Below, piece after piece: positions 6,759-14,654 of a DNA stretch of 16,959 bases. Under the pieces are notes generated by a model. That model was given only the letters and a program-made list of their open reading frames with translations, was not told the origin of the DNA and searched no databases. The stretch lies in the NCBI GenBank assembly GCA_002695185.1, contig NZOF01000105.1, positions 1 to 16,959 of the forward strand, read 5' to 3'. Both the position numbers and the translations under genes were made by a program. Within the stretch, counting starts at the first letter, position 1. Each line of letters begins with the position of its first letter. Origin of the DNA: Erythrobacter sp. (GTDB lineage: Bacteria; Pseudomonadota; Alphaproteobacteria; Sphingomonadales; Sphingomonadaceae).

Positions 6759-7193
6759 TCAGTCCGGGTCCGACCGCAGTAGTACCCGCGCTACGAGGTC
6801 GTAGCGCGTCGGGTGTATCCGATCCCGCGTCGGAAAGCGCAGCAGATCGATCGTCTCATCAGCATAGGTCGCAGCGACCGAGTTCACAATGTAGGCATGT
6901 TGACGACTGTAAGGAAGAAGCCAAATGACCCGATGGCAGATGGTCCGGATACGGATACTCGTCAGCCTGGCGGCGAGATCAGACCTTGCATCGTCGTTGG
7001 ATCCGACCGAAAAGACGCATGCGCCGTACTTCTTCGTTGGGAAACGCCATCCAAGTATCTGATGTGCATGCACACGCTCGGCCGCTAGCACATCGCACTG
7101 GGGGGCATATTTCGCGTTGATGGCGCGTGCGGTCCCCAGCCCGATGCTGTCGCCCAATATGAGGCACTCAAATACGGACCTGCTCCCCGGCAT
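6759..7193 (-). CDS. Small SGNH/GDSL-hydrolase-like protein
   Basis: This 144-residue protein carries the landmarks of the SGNH fold. Block I is LILGDSIGLG with the nucleophile Ser16, the block III-like motif is SVGSNDD (Asn66), and block V DRIHPT has Asp124 and His127. Families with this fold cleave esters, acyl or acetyl groups. At 144 residues it is shorter than most SGNH enzymes, and I see no signal peptide, so it may be a minimal or cytosolic member. Its ATG overlaps the end of the preceding gene by 26 bp, suggesting coupled expression. It lies 43 bp from the IS66 terminus. The substrate cannot be read from the sequence. Confidence 0.7.
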   Translation of the reverse strand: MPGSRSVFECLILGDSIGLGTARAINAKYAPQCDVLAAERVHAHQILGWRFPTKKYGACVFSVGSNDDARSDLAARLTSIRIRTICHRVIWLLPYSRQHAYIVNSVAATYADETIDLLRFPTRDRIHPTRYDLVARVLLRSDPD

Positions 7194-7464
7194 CGGGAAC
7201 GTTGCTGTCTTGGTCTTCGATTTGTTGCCGGATTTCCGATACGTCCACCTTGCCGATCAGGTAATCCCCCTCATCCTTGAAAAACGCCTCAATCCGCTTC
7301 GTTTCGTCCAGAGGTGGCAAAAGCGAACCGAAGCGGGCCTGCCATTGCTGCTCTACAAAACCCAGGAGTGCCTTCCAGGAAGCCGCCTCGCTTGCGTGGA
7401 CCTGGAGCATCTTATGACCCTCATGCAGGATGATAAGGACGGAGGCGTGCATGATGCTATCCAT
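7168..7464 (-). CDS. Hypothetical protein, partner of the SGNH-like gene
   Basis: I do not recognise the family. From ATG at 7464 the product is 98 residues: MDSIMHASVLIILHEGHKML at the start, a mixed helical middle with KALLGFVEQQW, and an acidic tail (GKVDVSEIRQQIEDQD). A GTG at 7533 in the same frame would add 23 residues; neither start has a convincing ribosome site. There is no signal peptide or membrane helix. Overlap with the SGNH-like frame, the shared strand and an upstream AT-rich promoter region suggest a two-gene unit. Base composition of the leader differs sharply from the flanking catabolic genes, which fits independent acquisition. Confidence 0.6.
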   Translation of the reverse strand: MDSIMHASVLIILHEGHKMLQVHASEAASWKALLGFVEQQWQARFGSLLPPLDETKRIEAFFKDEGDYLIGKVDVSEIRQQIEDQDSNVPDAGEQVRI

Positions 7465-7669
7465 CGTAAGCGGCAAATCAGTACGGGCAGGCACGACCTG
7501 CCTTTTCGTCGCAAAACATGCAATTCCGGCCACCCGAAATCAAAAATACATATCAACTATGTCTATGTACTGCCAAACTGATTCTAGAAAATACAAGAAA
7601 AACCTTCACATGTGTAAAGAGAAAGTTTCAGTTAATTTTGTATATACTCAGAAATTTATCAGAATTGTT

Positions 7670-7699
7670 ATTATAACAACAGTTCTATCAACTCACCAA
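7670..7699 (-). promoter_or_regulatory. Candidate promoter with overlapping palindrome for the SGNH cassette
   Basis: On the minus strand TTGGTG (7699-7694) is followed after 18 bp by a perfect TATAAT (7675-7670). The -10 is embedded in the palindrome TTGTTATTATAACAA (7665-7679), a plausible operator. The whole stretch 7540-7690 is strikingly AT-rich against its surroundings. The -35 falls inside the last codons of the ferredoxin reductase. Confidence 0.4.
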
Positions 7700-8920
7700 A
7701 AGTGACTTGATAGGAATCTCAGGGTTTGCAAGTACAGATTTATCAGGAGTGGCCTGCGTGATAACGAGTGCCTTACCCTGAACATAGTCCTTCACAGAGT
7801 TGACGCAGTCAAGGGCCAGCACCTTACCCTTGCTAAGATATACGAGCGTGAAGCTGCGCGCTGCGCTCTGGCCCCGCACGACGACTTCATCGTATCCCAA
7901 GCTAAGCCCGATAGTCTGGAGCTTGAGATCATATTGGTTCGACCAGAACCAGGGAACGGCGTGGTACGGCGCGGCGTCACCAGCAATATGCCTGGCGGCC
8001 GTTATGGCCTGGTCATTGGCGTTCTGAACTGACTCCAACCGGATCCGCTGACCGCCAGCAAAGGGGTTGGCATGGATCGCGCAATCGCCGATCGCGTAAA
8101 TGTTCGGCAACGAAGTCTGACAGAATTCATCGACTTCTACCCCGTTCCCGCTTGCCGCACCCGCCGCGATCAATGGCTCTACGGCCGGAACGATCCCGAT
8201 GCCGACGACAACCATGTCTGCGGGTAAGACCGAGCCGTCAGACATCCGGACACCCGTTACCCATCCATCATGTCCAATCAGGCAATCCATTTTGGCGTTC
8301 AAATGGATCTCAACGCCATGCGCCCGATGTTCAGCCTCATAAAAACGAGAAAGCGGTTCACCAGCGACCCTTGCCAGCACACGATCCATCGCTTCCAGCA
8401 CCGTCACTTGCTTGCCGAGCTTGGCGAGTACCGCAGCCGCCTCGAGGCCGATATACCCGCCACCGATCACCACGACATTCTGCACTTTCGGCGTCTCGGC
8501 CAGCATGCGGTCAGCGTCAGCACGAGTGCGGACGTTGTGGACACCCATGAGATCGCTTCCCGAACAGCTCAAGCGACGAGGCGCACCGCCAGTTGCCCAG
8601 ATCAGCTTGCCATAGCCAATGCGGCTTCCGTCGGAGAGCACAACATTTTGCTCCGCCGGATCGACGGCCACAACCCGTCGCAGGAGCTGCAACTCGATAT
8701 CGCGCTCGGCCCAGATTGCCTGAGGTCGAATGAGAATTCTTTCGAAGCTCTTTTCGCCTGAGAAATATTCCTTGGAGAGCGGCGGGCGTTCATATGGCGG
8801 ATCTGGCTCATCTCCCAGCAGTGCCACACTTCCCGCATATTTATGCTGGCGCAGCGCGAGCGCGGCTTGAGCTCCCCCATGCCCGGCCCCAACAATAAGA
8901 ACATCGTACCGCTCGCTCAT
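7688..8920 (-). CDS. FAD-dependent ferredoxin reductase (glutathione-reductase type)
   Basis: The 410-residue protein resembles the reductases of Rieske oxygenases and bacterial P450 systems (BphA4, putidaredoxin reductase type). The FAD motif is [11 protein letters not shown] (10-20), the NAD(H) motif is [14 protein letters not shown] (near 149-162), and the second FAD motif is YAIGDCA (near 281). It should take electrons from NADH and pass them to the [2Fe-2S] ferredoxin encoded just upstream. A good ribosome site (AAGGAAG) precedes ATG 8920, and 106 bp separate it from the ferredoxin gene. Classical phthalate 4,5-dioxygenases instead use a single FMN/[2Fe-2S] reductase, so this pairing is notable. 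Confidence 0.92.
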   Translation of the reverse strand: MSERYDVLIVGAGHGGAQAALALRQHKYAGSVALLGDEPDPPYERPPLSKEYFSGEKSFERILIRPQAIWAERDIELQLLRRVVAVDPAEQNVVLSDGSRIGYGKLIWATGGAPRRLSCSGSDLMGVHNVRTRADADRMLAETPKVQNVVVIGGGYIGLEAAAVLAKLGKQVTVLEAMDRVLARVAGEPLSRFYEAEHRAHGVEIHLNAKMDCLIGHDGWVTGVRMSDGSVLPADMVVVGIGIVPAVEPLIAAGAASGNGVEVDEFCQTSLPNIYAIGDCAIHANPFAGGQRIRLESVQNANDQAITAARHIAGDAAPYHAVPWFWSNQYDLKLQTIGLSLGYDEVVVRGQSAARSFTLVYLSKGKVLALDCVNSVKDYVQGKALVITQATPDKSVLANPEIPIKSLLVS

Positions 8921-9026
8921 GGGATAGATAGCTTCCTTACAGGATTACATAAGCCGTGCTTTGCTTGTCACGCCGTCGGTTAACGGCAAGAGCCTGATTG
9001 AGCTCTCTTTGCGAACTCAAGTGCCC

Positions 9027-9341
9027 TCAATCTTCCGGCGCAATCGTGATGCAAAGTCCGTCCAGAGCATCAGAGATAGTCAACTGACAGGATAACCGAG
9101 ATCTTGAGCAACGGTGCTCGGACGAGTCCAGAAGATCGTCCTCATCCGTACTCATGGGTGGCAAGCGATCGAGAAACGCTTCATCGACCTGGATATGGCA
9201 GGTTGCGCAGGAGCAACACCCTCCGCACAATGCAAGCAACTCGTCGATGCCTGCGTCGCGGATCGCTTCCAGTAACGTGGTTGCGCCATTCGGTGTGACG
9301 GTCACGCGCTCGCCAGTGCGCGTTGTAACGGTAATCTCCAT
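9027..9341 (-). CDS. [2Fe-2S] ferredoxin, adrenodoxin/putidaredoxin type
   Basis: This 104-residue ferredoxin has cluster ligands Cys39, Cys45 and Cys48 in [10 protein letters not shown], spaced C-x5-C-x2-C as in adrenodoxin and putidaredoxin, with the fourth ligand Cys85 in LSCQL. Extra cysteines at 42, 43, 78 and 97 are unlikely to be ligands. The start at 9341 is supported by GAGGAC five bases upstream; the frame is open to 9425, but that part overlaps nadC and looks non-coding. It should carry electrons from the reductase (8920-7688) to the Rieske oxygenase (11619-10285). The gene follows nadC by 80 bp in the same direction. Confidence 0.93.
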   Translation of the reverse strand: MEITVTTRTGERVTVTPNGATTLLEAIRDAGIDELLALCGGCCSCATCHIQVDEAFLDRLPPMSTDEDDLLDSSEHRCSRSRLSCQLTISDALDGLCITIAPED

Positions 9342-9421
9342 TAGTCCTCTAATTTCCAAATATGCTTTTTGGCAGTCTGCTATCGACTGAAAAACCTCCA
9401 CGCCGCCTTGGCGCGCAAGGC

Positions 9422-10285
9422 TCATGGGGAAAGCGCGTAGTCCAATCCGATATCGGCCGCGGGAGCACTTTGGGTGATGCGCCCGACTGATACAAAATCG
9501 ACGCCAGTCGACGCGATTTCCCTAATCGTATCGAGCCGCACGCCGCCTGACGCTTCGATGGGGACGCGGCCGCCGACAAGGGCGACGGCCTCTTTGAGCT
9601 TGGCAGGAGACATGTTGTCGCAAAGCAGACGATCCGCCCCCGCCATCAGCGCAGGCTCGATTTGTTCGATCCCGTCAACCTCGACCTGGACTTCCAGCCC
9701 GGTATTGGCGGCTTTCGCAGCCTTGACCGCTTCGACAATGCTGCCAGCGGCGGCGATGTGGTTGTCCTTGATCAGGATACCGTCATCCAGACGCATGCGA
9801 TGATTCCGCGCCCCGCCCACCTTGGCGGCATATTTCTCGATCGCCCGAAGACCGGGAATTGTCTTGCGCGTATCGAGAAGGACGCAATCCGTACCGGCGA
9901 TCGCTTCGGCATAAGATCGCGTCACCGTCGCGATGCCGGTCAGGTGCTGGAGCGTATTGAGAGCGGACCTCTCGGCCGCGAGCATGAGCTGCGCGCTTCC
10001 CGCAATTCGCATGAGGGGCTGCCCAGCGGCAACATTGTCCCCATCCTGCACCAGGAATTCGATAGCGACCTCGGGGTCGAGCTTACCGAAAAACGCGGCT
10101 GCCAGCTGGAGCCCGGCAACCACTATCGGTTGCCGGGCAGCCAGAACGGCGGAAAAGCGCGCGCTGGCGGGGACTGACACACGGCTCGTGACGTCTCCGC
10201 TCCCCAGATCCTCACTCAGAACATAATCGACGAAGTTGTCGAGTTGTTGCTGATCCAGGCCCGCGATCAAATCCGACTCACGCAT
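9422..10285 (-). CDS. nadC: NadC-type quinolinate phosphoribosyltransferase
   Basis: The 287-residue protein is a full-length NadC: quinolinate + PRPP gives nicotinate mononucleotide, CO2 and PPi, the last step of de novo NAD ring synthesis. Residues that bind quinolinate in characterised enzymes are present: Arg106 (AAERSA), Arg140/Lys141 (DTRKT), His162/Arg163 (NHR), Lys173 and His176 (LIKDNH). Beside the NHR motif it reads [12 protein letters not shown], whereas GGG-NHR-GL is common, so the pocket rim may differ. ATG 10285 overlaps the oxygenase stop (TGATG), indicating coupled translation. A biosynthetic gene inside a catabolic operon is unusual. The molybdenum-linked homologue ModD is a less likely identity. 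Confidence 0.9.
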   Translation of the reverse strand: MRESDLIAGLDQQQLDNFVDYVLSEDLGSGDVTSRVSVPASARFSAVLAARQPIVVAGLQLAAAFFGKLDPEVAIEFLVQDGDNVAAGQPLMRIAGSAQLMLAAERSALNTLQHLTGIATVTRSYAEAIAGTDCVLLDTRKTIPGLRAIEKYAAKVGGARNHRMRLDDGILIKDNHIAAAGSIVEAVKAAKAANTGLEVQVEVDGIEQIEPALMAGADRLLCDNMSPAKLKEAVALVGGRVPIEASGGVRLDTIREIASTGVDFVSVGRITQSAPAADIGLDYALSP

Positions 10286-11619
10286 CAGGAAACCGCGTCC
10301 GCCAGATCTTCAACTTCTTCCTTGTCGGCGAAGACGCCGGTCAAGCGCCTCTCCTCCTCGGAGACGTTGATCAGCCGCCAGTCATCGCCCTTGGGGACCA
10401 TGCCCTCGAACGACATGAGCTTCGCCAGTGGCACGCGCGGTTCTACAGCACCCAGTGCCGGCTCGCCTTTCTGAACAGCCTGGGCGGCGCGATACATCTG
10501 GGTGCGGAAGGTGAAGATCGCCTTGTCGCTCGAGCCGAGCAGATCCTCGCTGCGGTCGGCGATCGGCCCCATCGATTCCCACATCGCCATGTCCTGACAG
10601 GGAATGCCGTAGATGCCGGTAAAGTCGCCGGCTTTCATCAGGGCCCGGTCCTGCAGATAGTTGTTTTCGGCGTTGCGCCGCTTTTTGAAGGTAACGGGCT
10701 CGACGTCCTTGCCAATCTCCGCCCCGCAGAACTTGCGCCAGGCATCCTGACTGATGCCCTTCGTCGGATGCCAGGCGATCCAATAGAACATGGTGTTCAC
10801 ATCGTCGATCGGAACCAGCATCTGTGACAGATGATATTGGTCGTTGGACGGGATGTGCACCGTGAACGGAGCCTGGAACAGAGTCATGCGTACATAGTCC
10901 TGCTTGTCCGCATCGATGATCGGCTTGCGGATAGCAGCATAACGAAAGCCGAACGGCGTTTTCTGCACTTCAATCTTGGGCGCCTTGTCGGCCGACGGGC
11001 GAAGCCACGCGGTGTCCGTAGCCGTCGAGCCGCTTACTTCGGTGGCCGTCGGCATGTTCGATGAATGCAGGCTCGAACTGTGCGCCGAATCGATCGACCC
11101 TTCGAGAACCTGCGCCCAGTTGCAGCCGCCATGCATTTTCACGATGCTGATCTTCTCAGCCGGCGCGGCCGACCAGTTCGGCGGGCTGAAAGGGATGACA
11201 TTTTCCGGGTCACCCATCCACACCCAGACGAAACCAGCAGATTCTACCACCGGATATGCCTTGGTCTTCATCGTGCCGCGTAGCTTTGCATCGACCGGCT
11301 CGGAAGACATGTCGACGGCATTGCCGTCCACATCGAATTTCCAGCCATGATAAAGGCAACGCAGGCCGCATTCCTCGTTGCGACCGAAGGCAAGGGAAGC
11401 GCGCCGGTGCGGGCACAGCTCGTCGAGCGCACCGATGCGCCCCTCCGTATTGCGGAACACGACCATGTTCTCACCCAGCAAGCGAACACGCAACGGCGTG
11501 CCGTCTGGCTCGGCGACGTCCTCGATCATGCAGGCGGGCAACCAGTGCTGCCGCATCAGCTTCCCCATTGGGGCCTCGCCCTCCACACGGCAAAGCAGAT
11601 CATTTTGTTCCGGAGTCAT
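10285..11619 (-). CDS. pht3: Rieske non-heme iron oxygenase, phthalate 4,5-dioxygenase class
   Basis: This 444-residue oxygenase alpha subunit has a Rieske centre with Cys69, His71, Cys88 and His91 (CPHR...CLYHGW). The mononuclear iron site has Asp177 as bridging residue and His180/His185 in EGSIDSAHSSSLH; Asp343 in CQDMAMWESMG is the likely third ligand. The C-terminal half, including MGPIADRSEDLLGSSD, follows the phthalate 4,5-dioxygenase pattern. It should add O2 to the ring to form a cis-dihydrodiol. Its start is fixed by GGAGG before ATG 11619. It heads the leftward operon with nadC, ferredoxin and reductase, and faces the pht4/pht5-like genes. The substrate could be phthalate or a close analogue. 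Confidence 0.88.
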   Translation of the reverse strand: MTPEQNDLLCRVEGEAPMGKLMRQHWLPACMIEDVAEPDGTPLRVRLLGENMVVFRNTEGRIGALDELCPHRRASLAFGRNEECGLRCLYHGWKFDVDGNAVDMSSEPVDAKLRGTMKTKAYPVVESAGFVWVWMGDPENVIPFSPPNWSAAPAEKISIVKMHGGCNWAQVLEGSIDSAHSSSLHSSNMPTATEVSGSTATDTAWLRPSADKAPKIEVQKTPFGFRYAAIRKPIIDADKQDYVRMTLFQAPFTVHIPSNDQYHLSQMLVPIDDVNTMFYWIAWHPTKGISQDAWRKFCGAEIGKDVEPVTFKKRRNAENNYLQDRALMKAGDFTGIYGIPCQDMAMWESMGPIADRSEDLLGSSDKAIFTFRTQMYRAAQAVQKGEPALGAVEPRVPLAKLMSFEGMVPKGDDWRLINVSEEERRLTGVFADKEEVEDLADAVS

Positions 11620-11675
11620 TAGCTACCCTCCTCATTTTGGCTTGGCACGAAGACGAATCACCCTCAGGATGCGCC

Positions 11676-11715
11676 CTTGAAATTACTTCTATATCGTAGT
11701 AATGGCTTTTTCAAG
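11676..11715. promoter_or_regulatory. Divergent promoter region with 22-bp imperfect palindrome
   Basis: Between the oxygenase and the pht4-like gene, ATTACT (11682-11687) and AGTAAT (11698-11703) bound a 22-bp element symmetrical at 18 of 22 positions, a size and form typical of MarR operators. It is flanked on both strands by TTGAAA (11677-11682 rightward, 11714-11709 leftward), with AT-rich -10-like hexamers inside the palindrome. The spacers are short (14-15 bp), so exact promoter positions are uncertain. A MarR gene lies ~2.4 kb away in the same island. Confidence 0.55.
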
Positions 11716-11751
11716 CCTGATTTTCGGGTTGAAGGGAGCGGCAGGCAAAGA

Positions 11752-12939
11752 ATGGCAAATGCGTTGCGACTAGGAATCATTGGGCTCGGCCGGGGTTTCA
11801 TGCTCACTCTGCCCGCGCTGAAGGCCGATTCTCGCGTAGCGCTTGCCGGGGCTTTCGACCTGCGCCGCGAAGCTCGGGAACGCTTCGCGGACGAATTCGG
11901 CGCGCCGGCGTTCGATACGCTCGACGCGCTCTTGTATTCGCCGGTTATCGATGCGGTTTATATAGCCACCCCGCATGAGTTGCATGCCGAGCAGGCCATC
12001 GCCGCTCTGCGGGCTGGAAAGCATGTGCTGGTCGAAAAGCCGATGGCGACAACGCTTGCAGATTGCGCGCGTATAGAGCGCGCCGCCGCCGATGCCGGCA
12101 AGGTGCTCGTGGTCGGACCCAGCCACGGCTTCGATGCACCCGTACAGGCTGCCGCGCAATTGGTTGCCTCAGGCAGGTTCGGTGCCGTGCGGATGGTCAC
12201 GGCGCTCAACTTCACCGATTTCATGTTCCGGCCCAGGCGTCCGGAAGAACTGGATAGCGCCCGTGGCGGCGGCGTCGTCTACAGCCAAGCGGCGCACCAG
12301 ATCGATGTCGTGCGCCGCCTTGTCGGGCAGCCCGTTTCATCTGTTCGCGCCGTCGCCGCCAACTGGGATAGCAGCCGCCCGAGCGAAGGCGCCTATACGG
12401 CGCTGGTGACATTTGAAGCCGGTGCTGCAGCGTCGCTGACCTATAGCGGATATGCGCATTATGACAGCGACGAACTGGTGGGGTGGATAGCGGAGCTTGG
12501 CTATGACAAGGACCCGGATCGCTACGGCGAGGCGCGTAAGAGGCTTGCGACGCTATCATCGCAGGATGAAATCGAAGCCAAACTGAAGCGCACATACGGC
12601 GTCCCGGCTGTCGCTGCCGACACGCCAGCGCCGCATCATGAGCATTTCGGTTTCATCATCGTCAGCTGCGACCGCGCGGACCTGAAACTGTCGCCCAAGG
12701 GGCTCTCAATTTATGGGGACACCGAACGCGATTTCCAGCCGATCGAGCCCCCTGCCCTGCCGCGCAAGGAAGTCATCGACGAGTTTGTCGGCGGTTGCCT
12801 AGGCATTCGCCGCCCGATCCATGACGGGCGCTGGGGACTTGATACCATGGCCTGTTGCGTCGCGCTCCTCGAATCGAGCCGACGCAATACGGACGTAGCG
12901 CCCAACCAACTTCTCGACACTCTATCGGAGAAACCGTGA
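11752..12939 (+). CDS. pht4: Phthalate cis-4,5-dihydrodiol dehydrogenase (Gfo/Idh/MocA family)
   Basis: The 395-residue protein has an N-terminal Rossmann domain with GIIGLGRG (8-15), the EKP motif with catalytic-type Lys96 (VEKPMA), and GGGVVYSQAAHQIDVVR with His182. The line GWIAELGYDKDP and the overall pattern resemble Pht4, which oxidises the 4,5-cis-dihydrodiol of phthalate to 4,5-dihydroxyphthalate with NAD(P)+. Start 11752 (MANALRLG) is preferred because the Rossmann fold begins there; the open frame back to 11677 runs through the operator. The pht5-like gene starts 2 bp after its stop. Other sugar-type oxidoreductases share the fold, but context favours the dihydrodiol role. Confidence 0.85.
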   Translation: MANALRLGIIGLGRGFMLTLPALKADSRVALAGAFDLRREARERFADEFGAPAFDTLDALLYSPVIDAVYIATPHELHAEQAIAALRAGKHVLVEKPMATTLADCARIERAAADAGKVLVVGPSHGFDAPVQAAAQLVASGRFGAVRMVTALNFTDFMFRPRRPEELDSARGGGVVYSQAAHQIDVVRRLVGQPVSSVRAVAANWDSSRPSEGAYTALVTFEAGAAASLTYSGYAHYDSDELVGWIAELGYDKDPDRYGEARKRLATLSSQDEIEAKLKRTYGVPAVAADTPAPHHEHFGFIIVSCDRADLKLSPKGLSIYGDTERDFQPIEPPALPRKEVIDEFVGGCLGIRRPIHDGRWGLDTMACCVALLESSRRNTDVAPNQLLDTLSEKP

Positions 12940-12941
12940 CA

Positions 12942-13934
12942 ATGACCAGACTGAGCCTTTCCCTCGCCTGTTGGGGCTATGACCGCACCGAAGCCCTCCA
13001 GACGGGCGCGGTCCGGCCCGACGGCATCGACCTCAACTTTCAGGTTCTGGATGTCGAGGAAACCTTCTTCCGCATGCTGCGCAATCGAGAATTCGATGTC
13101 GCTGAACTGTCGATGTCGTCCTATTGCGTGACCCTGGGCCGCGAGAATCCTGGCTTCATCGCCATTCCCGTCTTTCCTTCGCGCTTCTTCCGCCACTCCT
13201 GCATTTTCGTCTCCGCCAAAAGCGGCATCGAAAAGCCCGAGGATCTCGTCGGCAAGCGGATCGGCGTGCCTGAATATCAGATGACGGCTCCGGTCTGGAT
13301 CCGCGGCATCCTGCAGGACGAGTATGGCATTGATCCTGCGTCGGTCACCTACGTCACGGGTGGTGAAGAGGAGCCGGGGCGCGAGGAGAAGCTGAAGCTC
13401 AATCTACCCGACAAGTTCAAGGTCGAGCCGATCGGACCCACCCAGACCTTGAAGCGCATGCTGGCGGATGGAGAGATCGATGCGCTGCATACTGCGCGGG
13501 CGCCGTCGACCTTCTATTCGGAGCCGGGCAAGGTTCGGCGCCTCTTCCCCAATTTTGTGGACGTTGAAAAAGCCTATTTCGCGAAGACAGGAATCTTCCC
13601 GATCATGCATGTCGTGGCCATCCGGCGAGACGTGTATGAGAAGAATCGATGGATTGCTCAGGCGCTTTACAAGGCATTCGTAGAAGCCCAGCGGTTGAGC
13701 TATGAACAATTGTTGGTGTCGGCATCGCTGAAAACGATGTTGCCATGGCAGATCGCCGCAGTGGAGGACACTATTGCTACGATGGGCAGGGAATGGTGGC
13801 CCTATGGCATCGAAAAGAACCGCCACGTCATCGAGACATTCACGCGTTACCATCACGAGCAGGGCCTGTCGCCCCGCCAGCTCACCATAGAAGAGATGTT
13901 CGCGCCCGAGACTTTCGCCGAGTTCCGCATCTAA
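12942..13934 (+). CDS. pht5: 4,5-dihydroxyphthalate decarboxylase-like protein
   Basis: The 330-residue protein begins MTRLSLSLACWGYDRTEAL and contains VEETFFRMLRNREFDVAELS, both recognisable from Pht5 of phthalate pathways, which removes one carboxylate from 4,5-dihydroxyphthalate to yield protocatechuate. The fold is that of periplasmic substrate-binding proteins (NMT1/ThiY-like), but there is no signal peptide, consistent with a cytosolic enzyme. ATG 12942 follows GGAG at a usable distance and lies 2 bp after the pht4 stop; the longer frame from 12855 overlaps pht4. It should act after Pht4. If the true substrate is a pyridine analogue, the product would be a dihydroxypyridine carboxylate instead. 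Confidence 0.87.
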   Translation: MTRLSLSLACWGYDRTEALQTGAVRPDGIDLNFQVLDVEETFFRMLRNREFDVAELSMSSYCVTLGRENPGFIAIPVFPSRFFRHSCIFVSAKSGIEKPEDLVGKRIGVPEYQMTAPVWIRGILQDEYGIDPASVTYVTGGEEEPGREEKLKLNLPDKFKVEPIGPTQTLKRMLADGEIDALHTARAPSTFYSEPGKVRRLFPNFVDVEKAYFAKTGIFPIMHVVAIRRDVYEKNRWIAQALYKAFVEAQRLSYEQLLVSASLKTMLPWQIAAVEDTIATMGREWWPYGIEKNRHVIETFTRYHHEQGLSPRQLTIEEMFAPETFAEFRI

Positions 13935-13969
13935 GAAACCATCCTGCACGAGGCCAGTCTACTGCTCAC

Positions 13970-14012
13970 ATGATGGTCCTCGGGACACGTTTAATATCCC
14001 GAGGACCATCAT
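13970..14012. terminator. 16-bp perfect hairpin after the pht4-pht5 unit
   Basis: ATGATGGTCCTCGGGA (13970-13985) and TCCCGAGGACCATCAT (13997-14012) form a perfect 16-bp stem with an 11-base loop. It begins 35 bp after the decarboxylase stop and ends ~100 bp before marR. There is no T-run on either strand, so it may act as a Rho-linked or mRNA-stabilising 3' structure rather than a simple intrinsic terminator. Confidence 0.6.
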
Positions 14013-14109
14013 AGGAATATGGGTTTCGGGTGCCGGGTACGGTTTTGCGATGCGTTCGTGCGGCGTCTGTGCGAGTGGAGGATCGGTTGAACCCGTCAGG
14101 AGTGAACAG

Positions 14110-14592
14110 ATGTCGAAGCACGCCCCCAAACTCGATCCGGAACTGAGTTTGGGCTATCAGGTTCGGCGCTGCCACCGACGGTTCGATCGGCTCTTGAGTG
14201 CCTATTTGGCCAAGCACGAACTCAAAACCGGTTTCTGGTACTATCTTCGTGTCCTATGGCTCAGGGACGGGGTGACCCAAAAATATCTGAGCGACATGAC
14301 TAACGTCACCGAAAATACGACGGTCGCCATGATAAACGCCATGCTTCGGCAAGGGCTGGTGCAACGCGCCAAGGACAAGGATGATCGTCGAAAATTGCGG
14401 ATTACTCTTACAGATCATGGCCGTGCGCTCGAAAAGGAGCTGATGCAATACGCGATCGACATCAACAAGGTCGCTGTTGCTGGCATCGAGCCGCGCGAAG
14501 TTGAAATCTGTCGATCGGTCCTCGAGCGCATATCAGCCAATCTCGCTGCCGAATTTGATAGGCTGCCTGCGAAGCCTGCTGACGAAGGATGA
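14110..14592 (+). CDS. MarR-family transcriptional regulator
   Basis: The 160-residue protein has the MarR layout: N-terminal dimer helices, a winged helix-turn-helix about 55-101 (VTQKYLSDMTNVTENTTVAM, then a wing with KDKDDRRKLRITLTDHG), and a C-terminal helix. ATG 14110 follows AGGAG at good spacing; upstream in-frame codons to 14050 have no support. Relatives bind ~20-bp palindromes and are released by aromatic acids. Its position beside the phthalate-type genes makes it the likely controller of the divergent promoter at 11676-11715, with the pathway substrate or an intermediate as the probable ligand. That link is inferred from position, not shown. Confidence 0.88.
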   Translation: MSKHAPKLDPELSLGYQVRRCHRRFDRLLSAYLAKHELKTGFWYYLRVLWLRDGVTQKYLSDMTNVTENTTVAMINAMLRQGLVQRAKDKDDRRKLRITLTDHGRALEKELMQYAIDINKVAVAGIEPREVEICRSVLERISANLAAEFDRLPAKPADEG

Positions 14593-14654
14593 CTCCTCCA
14601 CATCATCCCTGGATCAGGGGCAACAGGCCATGAACAGGGAGGGACGTGTGCGCC

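Noticed and set aside
8972..8987. GCCGT/ACGGC inverted repeat between the ferredoxin and reductase genes
   Set aside because: Five-base arms in GC-rich DNA are expected by chance, and no other terminator or promoter feature accompanies it.
12942..13934. Reading the decarboxylase-like gene as an ABC-transporter substrate-binding protein
   Set aside because: The fold is shared, but there is no signal peptide and no permease or ATPase gene nearby. The N-terminal pattern fits Pht5, and it follows the Pht4-like gene by 2 bp.
14600..14620. A terminator between marR and moaA (CCCTG/CAGGG)
   Set aside because: The stem is only 5 bp with a 3-base loop and no T-run, so it is too weak to call.
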